A stretch of 64,000 bases of DNA, taken from positions 992,001 through 1,056,000 of the forward strand of contig SPDT01000007.1 in the NCBI GenBank assembly GCA_008477525.1, written 5' to 3'. Of the stretch, positions 44,889-56,288 are shown piece after piece; position 1 is the stretch's first letter, and each line of letters begins with the position of its first letter. Source of the DNA: Hypomyces perniciosus. Its lineage: Eukaryota; Ascomycota; Sordariomycetes; Hypocreales; Hypocreaceae. The position numbers and the translations under genes were made by a program. The notes under the pieces are model-generated. The model made no database searches. It saw only the letters and a program-made list of their open reading frames with translations, and was not told the origin of the DNA.

Positions 44889-45906
44889 GGAGCATGAACA
44901 CTTTGGCGGGAAGAGTTGAGTTTGATCGTTGATACCCGGCTTTCAATGCTCCCTGGAGACGTCGCTCCTCGACTTTGGTCCGCCTCCTGGACGGTGTCAT
45001 ACATTTATGGGGGTTCTGATTTGGCGTTGATGAAAGTGTTGATATGGTCTTTTCATGTCGGTTTATCATACTGTGCTTTGTTTCCTTATTTTATCTATTT
45101 TCTCCCCAATATCCGATATTGCGAGTTCCGAGGCTGCGGGTACGTTGTTGCCGACCATCTAGTCACCACGACTTGCTCCGGCTTTTCAACATGGAGTTAC
45201 TGGTATCTCTGCGCCCGTGACATCATGTGCCCGAGGCGTTGGTTGGGTTTGTGTAGAGAGAGGAAGGGAGGGAGTTGACCTGTATCGAATACAAGACTGA
45301 GGACGTTGGCGGCGGCCGTTTTTGCAAGCGTTTATGGCTCTTCCATGCAAGAGATATATGCTCCCATGCCTAGGTAGAGGTCAATTTTCATGGCGTGGTC
45401 GAGCAGACACACAAATAGTTCTTGTTCTGGGGCATGGCAATCACTGGCTGGGTTAGGATGGGAGGCTGGTCTGGTCTTGGCTGGTCTGGATTTGGGGGGA
45501 GCGGAGGGCAGGTGACCGCGTTTTGCAGGGTGGATGATAATGGACACATGAGGGTATGAATGTTGACGGCCGGAAAAAAGAAGGCATCACAATGGATCTG
45601 ATGAATCTACTCCGTAGCTACCAGCCAAAACAGACGATTTTTCTCCTTTTTTCCAATGATTTTTGGGTTCGCGTATTGCTCTGTATGTACTCCGTACGCT
45701 GGCCGTAAACAAGTTTCACATGGCACAATGGCCAACGAACCATGGAACGTTGTGTTTCAATGGTCAGTCTTCCACCTCTTCAACGGCGCGTCTTACACGG
45801 AGCTCCGGTATGGATCAGCCCCCGAAAGTATCAGGAACCACATACTTGAATAGGCAGGAGTGGCGGCATGCAGGTTTGCAGCGCGATTCCTGTTCCTGTC
45901 CCTCTC

Positions 45907-45932
45907 TTTTTTTTTTTTTTTTTTTTTTTTTT
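45907..45932. repeat. Homopolymer of 26 T
   Basis: Uninterrupted T run, followed after a short gap by more T-rich sequence. Confidence 0.98.
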
Positions 45933-46756
45933 GCCAAGTGCTTCCTTTTTTTGCTTTTTTTTATTTTTAGGTCTGCAGCGGAGACGATGTCCGTATTGGG
46001 GAAGAAGACTGCCCTTTTTGGGTGAGAGGGCGAGTATGATTGGGAGGGCGGCGGCCGGCAGTTTTCTTTGTCTCGATTTGGATAAAAGGGGAGGGAAGGG
46101 CGAAAAAAAAAAAAGGGAGGGGTGTGTGGTTTGGATGGCTGTTGTTTTTTGTTGGTGGTGATGGGACGTTACTGATGAGGGTTAGGGTGAAGAGGGTTAT
46201 TGCGGGAATGGAACGTTGGGGGATGGAGGAAGAGGTGGATGGAGAGGGATAAGATAGATAAGGGGGTGTGTGTAGAATGGATGGATGGTGGTTTTTTGTT
46301 TATATGTTTTGAGGAATTGGGGGTTTCCCTTATTTTTGTACTGGTGGAATGGGAGAGTGGTGTTGTGATATGAATATAAAATTGCTTTGACTGGAGTTGA
46401 GCGTCCTGTGTGAGTGACTTGGCGATTTGTATGGATGGCACAGAATGCCGGGTACCAGAGGCAAGATCCAACTATGGAGCTTGAAGAGTCAGCCAAAGAT
46501 CTAACACCGTGGAGGACGATCTCCTTTCCTTCCGTGTTTACCTCTTTGTGGACTGGTGTTATTTGACTATCCCATCTCCTTTGTCTCCTAGACCCTAGGC
46601 GGAAGCACCCGAGATTCTACACCTATTTGGGTTGACGATCAAGGCCGTGCATCTCCAGATTTCATTCCCCGATAAAAACTACAAAAAAGGGAACCCGAGA
46701 CAAGGGGGAAGATCCCTCGCCTTTCAGCCTAAAGCTATAGGATTCTCATCTTATAC

Positions 46757-46780
46757 CTCCGTACGGAGTACAACGTACTC
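46757..46780. repeat. Dispersed word cluster
   Basis: CTCCGTACGGAG, a perfect 12-bp palindrome, followed by TACAACGTACTC. Confidence 0.85.
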
Positions 46781-47332
46781 ACAAAATCTTATCCATCGTT
46801 GAGGTTGAAAGAGGACCCACTATGTCAGCACCGAAAAGATATGGAGCCTTACATAATCGCGGTGGTGGGTGAAATATATTTCCGACTTTTGGAGCTAGGC
46901 CTGTTGCAGAATGGCAGCAGCATTGAGCAGGTTTGAGAAGGTTTCTGCGCAGCAAGACGGGGGGGGAAGTTACCATGTACTTGAGGTACTTCCTGAGGGA
47001 CAAGAGGTACATGTCACCATCAGATCAGATGCATCAATCACGACCATCGCCTTCGACGACACAACAGCCGTGCTCAGTTTTTCGATTATATTGTTTTAAT
47101 GTCCCTGTTAACTATCTCCTCATAGCACCACAGTCTAGTAGCTACTCATGTATTCATGCTTGCCCCCAAAAGATGTTGTAACCCAAAAGTCTGCGCCATG
47201 TTGACGTACTTGATCAAAAGTCAACCAAAATGATGTCCAATCGCCTGCCCAAAGTGATGATAAGAATGGTTTAATACCATTGTAGAATTCTAGATGAAAA
47301 CGTGCCGAATGTAGATGCGAGATTCGCATCCT

Positions 47333-47985
47333 TTAGTGGTACGGCAAGGTGGCGTAACGTCCGACACACAGGCTACCGATGAAGGTGCCAGCAAGAACAG
47401 ACATGAAGTAGCCCACGTTCATCGTCATGACTGCCAACATGCTAGAACACCATGTTAGCATCCGAACTCGATTGGTGACGAAGAACAAAGGGAGGGAGAA
47501 GACTTACAGCAGATATCCAACACCAACAATGACCGTGTCCATCGCCGCCCTCACAGGATCAACGCTGAACCTCCAGGGCGCCGCGGGCGTGTGCTTTCTC
47601 TCAACAACCACAACCTTCTCCTCGACGCCGTTCTCCGACAGCGCCATGGTCATCGACTTGGCATCCGCATCGCGAGTGAGCTGCTCGGCAAGGGGCTCCT
47701 TTCCATTGACGACAATATATCGCCGCTGGGCGTCCTTGTCGGACCAGACCCTTTCCTGGCGCAGCTTGAACGCGAGGAGCAGACGCGCGATGATGGTGAG
47801 GACGACGAGGAAGATGCAGGTTCCAGCGTACGCGCCGGCGCTGTTGGGGTCCAGGAGTTAGCGTAGAGGGGCGTGGTTTGCTGGGTTTGGAAGATCGTGG
47901 AGTGACCAGAAGAGGAGGAGTGACCAGAAGAGGAGGAGTTGGAGGAGGAGGCGTCGCCGCCGCCCATATCCATGTCCATATCCAT
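47333..47985 (-). CDS. Ctr-family copper transporter, with a one-base frame break
   Basis: Exons 47985-47508 and 47441-47333. The N-terminus is Met-rich (M-D-M-D-M-D-M-G), as in copper-collecting ectodomains. T-P-L-Y-A-N-S-W-T-P leads into N-S-A-G-A-Y-A-G-T-C-I-F-L-V-V-L, the first membrane segment. The last two segments hold the Ctr signature M-T-M-N-V-G-Y-F-M-S-V-L-A-G-T-F-I-G. Ctr trimers import Cu(I). Between S-W-T-P and the first membrane segment (47,846-47,849, a run of four G on the plus strand) the frame shifts: one extra base in the run would make the whole protein read through as about 195 residues. An intron ending CCAACAG there is possible, but would have to remove the conserved T-P-L-Y-A block. 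Three copper-box-like sites lie upstream. Confidence 0.88.
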
Positions 47986-48348
47986 ATCCGCTGATACTCC
48001 GTGGCCAGAGTGCCGTGAGAAGAGGTTCGCTATGGCAGTAGTTTGGTTGATGTTTGGTAGATACTATATGTTTGCCCTAGCAATCCACGCTCGTGATTCC
48101 GTGCAACTTGGGAGACCTTGTGCCGCGTAGCTCACGTCTCCTCCCCCCGTGATCTCTGATTTCCCGGCTTAATTAAGGCTCAATTGACGAGTAATCGTGA
48201 CGTTGAAGAGAAGACGATGAAAGCACCACTTAAGCATATGGGCTGTGACAGCGCATTTGTACGATCCCCCAGCTTGTTCAGAGGTGCTTGGTGGAGTGGG
48301 TTTTGTGTTTCCAAAATTGGACGAAATCTCCCTCACGATTCTTTTTCC

Positions 48349-49009
48349 TGCGCAAATGACCGCACTGTGGGCCGTGAGCGAGGTACCGGTACATGTACTC
48401 GCACTTGGGGCTACATCAGCAGATGCACAAAGTACCTCGACGCATCACCACCTTTGAACCTCATGATATCATGGAAGTTGACGCAGCAGCAACTCAGCTT
48501 GAAAAGAAGATTTGGCGAGAAAGAAAAATATAGTTGATTTTCTTCATGATTGATAGGCCATGTTTCACGTTTTCAGATGATATGATTCTTGTAAAGAGCC
48601 CTCAGGGAAATAAATGTGCGCAAATGTGCGATTACTATCTACCCAAGGTACTGACATAAGCTTGCTGGCAACTGTAATGGAATCAAGCCCTCGACCGCAT
48701 AACTAGGCCTGTATGTAATTTAGGTGCCCAAAATCTGCTTGGCCGGAGATATATCGTTCTCCACAAAACATGACAATGATAACTTGCTCAATTGACGTAA
48801 GCAATCGTCCAGCTTGTGCCAACATTGCAGCCGCCAAGTTCAAGCGTCCTGGGCAACTTCAAATGTTGAAGGGCAGAGCCTGATATTGAGTTCTTTTAGG
48901 AGAGACCCCCTCGGTTGATTTGTTGTGTCCTTCGAGTTTCCGTGCTGTAATCAATAGCTGATGCCAACCTAGACAGTTCTTTGAGTGAAATAGGGTGCAT
49001 TTGCGCAAA
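48349..49009. promoter_or_regulatory. Cluster of three TTTGCGCA sites upstream of the copper transporter
   Basis: TGCGCAAA stands at 48,349-48,356 and 48,617-48,624, and the overlapping palindrome TTTGCGCAAA at 49,000-49,009. These fit the yeast Mac1 copper-response consensus TTTGC(T/G)C(A/G). They lie about 365, 630 and 1,015 bp upstream of the transporter start codon. Mac1-type factors switch on Ctr genes when copper is short. The match is seen; the regulatory role is inferred. Confidence 0.5.
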
Positions 49010-51278
49010 TATATCACCTTTCGTTGGCCACAGGCTACATGTCTTGACGCCAAGCTTCTCTTAAAGATCTGCCATTCTTCTCTACTATGATTATAGAGAA
49101 CCTGATTCGTAGTCCATGCCTGGTTCATCTTTCGTGGGACATCTTGGCGAACGCCACAAGAAGCTTCGTTGAGTGTTGGTGGAGATGCATAGATGTTGAG
49201 TATAAACCATCAGACAGCATTTTCGGTTTACCTCGCCCCCTTTTCGCCTTTAATCGCGCTTCCCGTGAGATGCGATATTGGTTCTTTACTAGTAATCATG
49301 GGGGTGAGAAGAAGCAGGTGACTTTGGTTGTCCACATTTCTGCAACGTGGAGTGATATCTCGCGACCTAACAACGTCATGTCCCTCAACTCACCTAGCTC
49401 GGTCCGTGAAGAAAAGGGTAGAAATACGTTTCTGGTATTAATGCTGTTACATATAAATATCTCGATCAGAGCTGTCAGGAACTAGATATCTTTGGCTGCT
49501 TTTATAGGACTTGGTCTCGTTGGAAAAACAGATCCAACCATGTCAGTCTGCACGCTGACTTCCACTGAACTCAACCAATTAATACGACAAGAGATACTAT
49601 ACGAGAATTGTCTTCCTGACCAAGATCAACGGAGAGACACCCCTTTCTCGCCATTGTCATATCGATGGAGGATTATCCCAAGTGTATCCTCCGTCACCAG
49701 ACAAGCATCTACCCTATACTTATGATTTGACGAGAGTTCAGCATGTCTACACTCAGTCAGTGAAGATCCAATAGTATGTTACAGATATTACAAATCAGTC
49801 TGTTTATTTACCTTGTCTCATAAATAACGTCTGAAGTCTCCGGTTTACGCAGAATGAGAATGCACAGCTCAGTCACCATCCATCAACCAACACCCAACAA
49901 CACAACCACCATCCGAGGAACAAATACTAGACCAACTAAATGCTCGCCCACCTGACGCAGTGTCATACCTTAAGCCAAGCCAAGCGGACGCCAATTGTCC
50001 AATTTCTGCCATGCAAGTAGCCGCTCGACGCCCGCAAGCAACCAGCCGCCAATGTATCATCACCATTACCATCACCATCTTACACCCCCCCCCCTTTTTC
50101 CCACAAACGAGGCGTGCGCCCGTCCATCACCCGTCGCCGGTTCCCGATCTGCAGGATCCCCTCTTTCTGTGCTCGACAAGAGTCGAGTCTATTTCAACGT
50201 CGGAAAGAGTCCGAGCCGAGTGTGGATGGAAGGAGGGGGGCGACTTCGGACGGGTTACACAGGGAGGAGAAGAAGAAGAAGAAGAAGAAGAAGCAGGCCG
50301 ATTCACAAGAACACCAAGGGCCAAGAAAGTGTGAGGAAGTTTAGAAGTAAATCGGGGAAATGATAACACCAAAGAACCAGACATGGCAAAGAGACACAAC
50401 CCGTTTGTCGCCTCCCCCAGCCTGTCATCCGCACCAATGTGGGCACATGAGGACTTGGGGTGAAGAGGAGTTGCCGTTCGAAATAGCCGCTCGCCCACTG
50501 AAAAGGCAGAAGCACTGCAAGTACCCGCCGGTCAAGAGTCTGAGAGCTGGCGTTATGACTGAGAGGGGGGAGCACAGAACCAATAAACCATGCTTGGACA
50601 GAAGTCGTTACTCGTAGGGTATTGACTATCACAAGAGCGGTGGTGGTTACACACCGGGAGCATCATGTTGAAGTGCGTGCTATTATGCTGTATTGTGATT
50701 GAGGAAAACACTGAGCAGGAACGACATAGTTACCTACACATCTGTTCAGTTGGCAGAGAAGAAACAGCTGAGTGACTGGGAGAAAGCAAGAACCCTCGGT
50801 GTAAGCGAGGCTCTCTTCTCTTCTCTCCTCTCCATCTGTTTCTGCAATCAACAACCACCACCACCAACACCCCCTCAGACAGACACTATTATCTCCGTAC
50901 AAACAGATCAATAACACTAGCAGTCCTCCGTAAAAACGAAGGCTACGATAGTCTCCCCAAAGGCTGCAACCAGCACGCACCAGCCGCCATACCATCAACC
51001 GGCTTTCTTCGTCTCGTCTCTCAACAAGCTCAGGCAAACGTCTGTGCCATATCATACCCGTACCTCATGGCTTCACATATCCACAAACGCCACGCCACTG
51101 AAGCTCAGCCTCCAACGGGCACCAACTCAGCCCAGTTCCAGGTGGCCAGCTCCCGCTGCCAAACATCACTATTGTTTGTACTACTTCTGCGGCCACTGCC
51201 ACTACTGCTGCTACCATCAAGTTTGAACTGAATCATCCCCATCTCGCTTCTGATGCCACCCAGTGGATAGTAGGTAAT

Positions 51279-51303
51279 AGTAGTACTACTCCGTAGTAGT
51301 AGT
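51279..51303. repeat. Dispersed word cluster
   Basis: AGTAGTACTACTCCGTAGTA continues as GTAGT; can fold on itself. Confidence 0.8.
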
Positions 51304-53663
51304 TGGTTCCTCCAAGGCCTCAAGTTCAACGTCTCCATCCATCAACCGAGGGTCCCTGCACCACCCATCGGCAATTGCAAAGACACACACCCCCGATCCC
51401 TTTATGAATCCTGGGACCTTCGGACATCTGCTGCAAGCAACAAAACCATGCAAACATTGCTTTTTCTTCCTCTTCTTTTTTCCCCCACGCCACCCCTCCC
51501 CCTCACTATACTCGTACTTTTCCTTTTTTCTTTCAGACACTCTTGTTTCTCCTTTTTCCTTTCCTTTCCTCGTGTGTCCCGGCCGTTTTCTTCTTCTTCT
51601 TCCCTTGTCTCACTTTTAGCACCCTCACCCCTCTGGGCTGAAAGTACGAGTGGTAGTAGTATTGAACTGACTGCTACAAACCCGGCAGCCCGGAAGCCGG
51701 ATTCACTCACCCCTTGTTTTCCTTTTCTTTCCCCTCTTTCCTTGCTCTCCTGGCCAGTGCCAGTCTCCCCTGTTCCCTGTCTTTAGATGTCTTGACTCTC
51801 GCACGTGTCTCGCAATGTTGGGGGCTGTAATCCGGGGCGCGCGTATCGTCTGTACGTCCTTGACTCGTCACTAGTAGTACCAAAAAAAAAGCATGGATTC
51901 GGGGTCTTTGGCTCGCTCGTTTTCGCAACAAATCATGATTCAGCACTCTTTCTCTGCCTGCCCATTTGCCCGGCAAATGCCATGGACTTTGCCCCCCCTG
52001 AATATGTTATCCCCCCCCCATCGTTTTCGTTTTCTGTTAGACTTTGTTCCAAATCATTCGTAAGCGAGCCTCATCCATCTAGCGTCTGATACCTGCATGG
52101 AAAGACTCCCTCCCGGAGACAACGCCGCCCCCTTCAAAAGGCGCGGTTGCGATCGTCTGCACTAGTCATAATATATTCCGTACAAAAACCTGTTCACTAA
52201 TACTCGTAATACCGTTGCCCCTAGCCAATGCCAAGTGAATAGTAGTCGCAGTAGCTTAAAAAAAATGCAACTGACTAGTGTTCGCGATTCACCACCACCG
52301 CCGCCCGCCGCGCCAGAACGGAGTCGTAGTGCTAGTAGATAGTAGCGGCTCTAATACAGAATATCTCCGTATGTAAGTAATCAGCACACATGCCACACCC
52401 CCTCCCCCCCAATGGTGATACAAGACGTTATTTAAATGATGTATGCTATTGTACGACCATCGACTTGTCATACAGTCATACAGTCAGTCACCTCACATAC
52501 ATGCTTATACATACTGACTACTACTAGTAATACTAATACCACTACCACCACTACTACTGCCGCTCCAATAATTAAGCGCATTCTGAAACTTCAGCTCATA
52601 AAATTGGCCCCCAAAGACAAACACCCAACCCAGCCGCAAAAGAACTCGTCACTCTCCATCCGGTCTTACATAACAAGGATTCACTTCTTCATTTCCCTCA
52701 TGTCACCCAGTTTAGTAACTCGGACAACTGAGAAAGTCCGAGTCCATCGTTCATTTATTCATTCATCTTAAAAAAAAGTAGCATCAATTGATCATTACAC
52801 AGCATTTCAAGGGTTTCATTTGCCCGATTAAACTTGGTATCTGTTCCGAGACCAGATCGTCTCTGCATTTTCCTTGTCCATCGCGCCCCTTTCCCTTTCC
52901 CCGACACCAGACCAGAGAACCCAGAAAACCCTTGATGTAATGTCCTTTGCAGAACTGAGCGAATAGAGGTATATACTTGTGTACACACACCCAAACCAAG
53001 CAAAAATAAAATGTAAAAAAAAAGAACCCATAATCTCCATGTGAGGGCATGGAAACAAAGAGAAGCCAAGGCCACAAAGTCGATCCCAGTGCCAAAAATA
53101 GCCCTGCCCATTCTAAAAAGAACCTGCAAAATTAATTCCGGACGCCGAAACGGGGGCGTGCTGGACAACAAATCAAGCACACTCGAAAAAAAATCGCCCT
53201 GTTCTCACACCCTGCCAATTGTAGTAGTAGCCCAGAAACCGCCAAATGATGCCGAATTTCCTTCTCTGTACGCGCACATGGCGGCGCTCCCTTCCATAGC
53301 CCAGAAAACCCGATGAATGCCCGTTTGTCCCACGATCCGTCATTGTACAAATGTTCCCGTGTCGGTCCGTTTCCACCTTGGTCCAGACACAAAGAAAATT
53401 CCCCTAACCAGGCCCCAAGACGCCGATAATTCCATTCCGTCTTTTCCATCTTTAATCCACCATGATCCATTCGGTCGTTGTTGCTTATGAAAGTTTTGTT
53501 GCCTGTTGACCAGGGGGGGTTGTCTCATCCGTAAGGCTTGATTCCCACTTCGTAGACCCGGTCCTCCCAATCTTGAAGCCGCCCCACTTTTCCGCATTTC
53601 GAGGTCTTAGTCTCGATGAGACTTCAACGTCGCTAGCGGCGGCATCCGTTTTCGTGAGCGTTC

Positions 53664-54869
53664 CTATGGACTCTTTCTCATACCCGATCCGTCATCTTCT
53701 GCTTCGCCATTCCGATGATTCGCATCGTCCAAGTTGTTATTCTCATTGCCTTTGGTCTCACAACCCTTGACCAATCGATGCCGCTGTGATAGCCAGTGTT
53801 AGTGTGTGTTACAAAAGAAGAAGAAAAGGTACATGGGAAAAGCAAAGACCTACTTTGAGCGCATCCTTGCGTGAAAAGCTCTTACTGCAAAATGTACAAG
53901 GGAATGGCTTGACGGCCAAGTGGATCCTCTTATGCCGCTTCAAGTCGTGGTTACGGCTGAAGGATTGGACGCATTGGTCACACTTGAAAGGACGTTCCGA
54001 CTGCTGCTGAGGTTTGAGGATGCGCATACATAATGGCATGAGGCGGTGGAGCGTAACCAGCAGGAACCATGCCAGGGATCATCGAGAGTTGGCCACCGGG
54101 TTGATGAATGTTTGACATGACTGGCCCGCTCATCGTTGATAGCGGTTGATATGATGGGTATGGCCTGTAGGATGCAGGGGGTGCCATGGATTGGGGACCG
54201 CCTTGGTTGGAAAGTGACCCCAGGCGACCTGCAAGCGGCCCATTGGGATTAGAGGAGTGGTTCGTCGGCGAGGTCTGCGTCGCGTATGAGAAGTTTGGCT
54301 GGTGATGGGGGGCAGACGAAGTATAGTTGGGGGTGTTTCCCGATTGCCGGCTGTGGGCGTACGAATCGACGTGAGCTGGGGCGCTGGACGGAGTCGGGGG
54401 CTGCGTAGAGTTATGTGTCAACATCGTTCCCGATTGCATGCTCGGGTGGCCGTCATGAGCACCAGAAGGTTGGAATTGCTGGTGGACTTGGTCGTATGGC
54501 GGTGCTGGGAGAGCTTCTCCACCGGTGGCGGGGGACTGAGAGTTTCGTTGATTGCCATAGGGCATGTTGGCTTGGGCATACATAGACCGCCCTCCGTAAG
54601 GGGACTGCCCCATAGGCTGCTGGGCACCCGCGCCCGAGTTGACGTTGTAAGTCGAACCGCCTGGTGTAGGCCAGCCTCCGTGGCTATATGTGTTACTGCA
54701 TGTTGGTGGGTGCTTGGGAGCCCTGCGAGCTACCCGTGTGTACACTGGAAAGGCTTGGGCTAAGGCCGTCGCTGGCTCCTGGAGAAGAGGGAGTCAGATC
54801 ATGTTCATCATTAAGATAACGAAGAAGGCTGTAAGGAAGGCCGCGAGGCTGGGAAGATTGATCATCCAT
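53664..54869 (-). CDS. C2H2 zinc-finger transcription factor (FlbC/Crz1-like fingers), two frame breaks
   Basis: The start at 54,869 gives M-D-D-Q-S-S-Q-P-R-G-L-P-Y-S-L-L-R-Y-L-N. That frame stops at 54,695 (C-A-G-T-A-A), but the +1 frame carries on as a 230-residue Pro/Ser/Gln-rich region to about 54,015, where a second shift is needed to reach the fingers. Finger 1 is C-D-Q-C-V-Q-S-F-S-R-N-H-D-L-K-R-H, finger 2 is C-T-F-C-S-K-S-F-S-R-K-D-A-L-K, completed after a 70-bp intron (53,784-53,853) by R-H-R-L-V-K-G-C-E. Two C-terminal fingers after a long disordered region resemble FlbC or Crz1, regulators of conidiation and calcium response; I cannot choose. Removing one base at each break gives 377 residues. 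Confidence 0.82.
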
Positions 54870-56264
54870 ACTTGGAACTTCTGATGTTGGTGGGGTAGAG
54901 AAAAGGCAGGCAAAGAGCCAGCTGCTGGGCGGCGCGCCGAAAAGCTAGTGACCGCCTCCATCTCGATCGACTCCTTGGTGTTAGGAGCAGGTTGCCGAAC
55001 GAGGTGGTTTTTTCCCTTCCTCGTACATACAGTCGTCTTTCTCCTGGTCCTCGCCTATGCGGCGTCACGCGGTGTGAGGCAGACGGTCTGTGTGGCTGCA
55101 GACTTAAACAACGATCAAGGCAAGCCCTGTGGATCAAGTCCCAAGCATTCGCCGGCCTGCAAGGTAGACGGCAGAGTTGGCAGGAGAGGCTCTTGTTGGA
55201 TAGGAGACGCGGTGAGAAGAAAGAGAGAGAGAGAGAGACAGACAGACAGACGGCAAATGATCTGCCAGGCTGTACAAGATACAGCAGCAAGTACCAGTCG
55301 CAGCGATTAGCGGTACAGCAGGAGCAGTACAGTGGCAGAAGAACCTGCAACAGCAACCAATGATGGTTGGTTGGAATGTCCAGCGAAGACGGGTGTGGCG
55401 GACGTGTTGGTGGTGCTGCTTTAACCGTATTCAGTGGTACCGGGTCTCAGTCAGCCCTCTCACTCATATGCGAGAGATGCGACGAAAGAGGATACGGCGT
55501 GATGCGATGGCGATGGCGATGATGAGAGACAAGACCCAGAGAGGCAGGCAGACGCCGGGTCAGGCTTGCTGGAGCCACAGACACGAGATGGCCGTTCTCG
55601 GTTGATGGTGGTGAAGAAGAAGTTGAAGGCTTTGTCCGCGAGTCGTGGCGGCGGCCTGGCAAAAGATGGCTTCCGGGAACGGCGCTGGGAAGGCGGAGGA
55701 GGGGGGGGGGCGTACTTGTAAGGCGCCTCCTGGATGCTGTGTACAGTGTGGGTGGGCGGCTGATTTGCTTCGATGGCGAGGCAGAGGAAGGGTTTTGAGA
55801 GAGAGGGAGAGGGGGGAAAGGATTCCAAAGCCTCTATTATAACAAACCCTCCCAACAAGTTTTTTTTTTTTTTTTTTTTGCCTCAGAATGTGTGTCGTCA
55901 AGGTCGAACTCAAATCCACGCCCGCAAGAGAGGGGACCCAAAACCACACACAAAGCTCAGAGGGAAAAAAAATTCACCAAGAAGTAAGAAGCGCCCAGAA
56001 AGGCGAGAGTGTCGAAGGGGAAAGAGGGAACTGTCGGGCGCGCAGGAAGGAGGAGGCCTGGGGGTTTTGTTGATCTACTCTTCCTCAAGGAGCTCGAGAC
56101 GATGTATGTATGAAGAGAGTATGAGTATGCTGCTAAGAAATCGACACGCAGCAGTAGGAGTCAAGCACTCGTAGAGCGGTAATGTAGAGTCAATAAGGTT
56201 TGCTTCTGGTTCCAGATGGCGTCCTCTGGGCCTCTGGCGCAATATGTATTGAGGATGTGTAAGT

Positions 56265-56288
56265 AGGTACGGAGTACTGTACGTACTG
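56265..56288. repeat. Dispersed word cluster
   Basis: AGGTACGGAGTACTGTACGT with CAT-free continuation ACTG; palindromic core. Confidence 0.8.

Larger units (their letters stand above)
44889..47332. other. Convergent region downstream of MCM1 and the copper transporter
   Basis: 2.4 kb with both 3' UTRs. It has a 26-base T run (45,907-45,932), a G-rich stretch (46,080-46,330) and one palindromic word at 46,758. I see no gene. Confidence 0.5.
47986..53663. other. 5.7-kb region without recognisable genes
   Basis: The first kilobase is the copper transporter promoter (see the regulatory entry). The remainder up to the end of the C2H2 gene holds low-complexity DNA: CT-rich stretches at 51,440-51,620 and 51,715-51,780, a GAA run at 50,268-50,293, C runs at about 50,085 and 52,010, and GTAC-type words at 51,279 and 52,190-52,350. 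Open frames are short and reflect simple sequence. Confidence 0.5.

Noticed and set aside
47846..47880. Intron ending CCAACAG in the Ctr gene
   Set aside because: It has a CTAAC branch-like motif, but the only donors are poor GTCACT sites and the removed part holds the conserved T-P-L-Y-A-N-S-W-T-P block; a one-base error is simpler.
49960..50363. His/Pro/Arg-rich open frames
   Set aside because: Products of CAC, C-run and GAA-run simple sequence.
51404..51786. Phe/Ser/Pro-rich open frames
   Set aside because: Come from a CT-rich stretch; both strands open because of low complexity.
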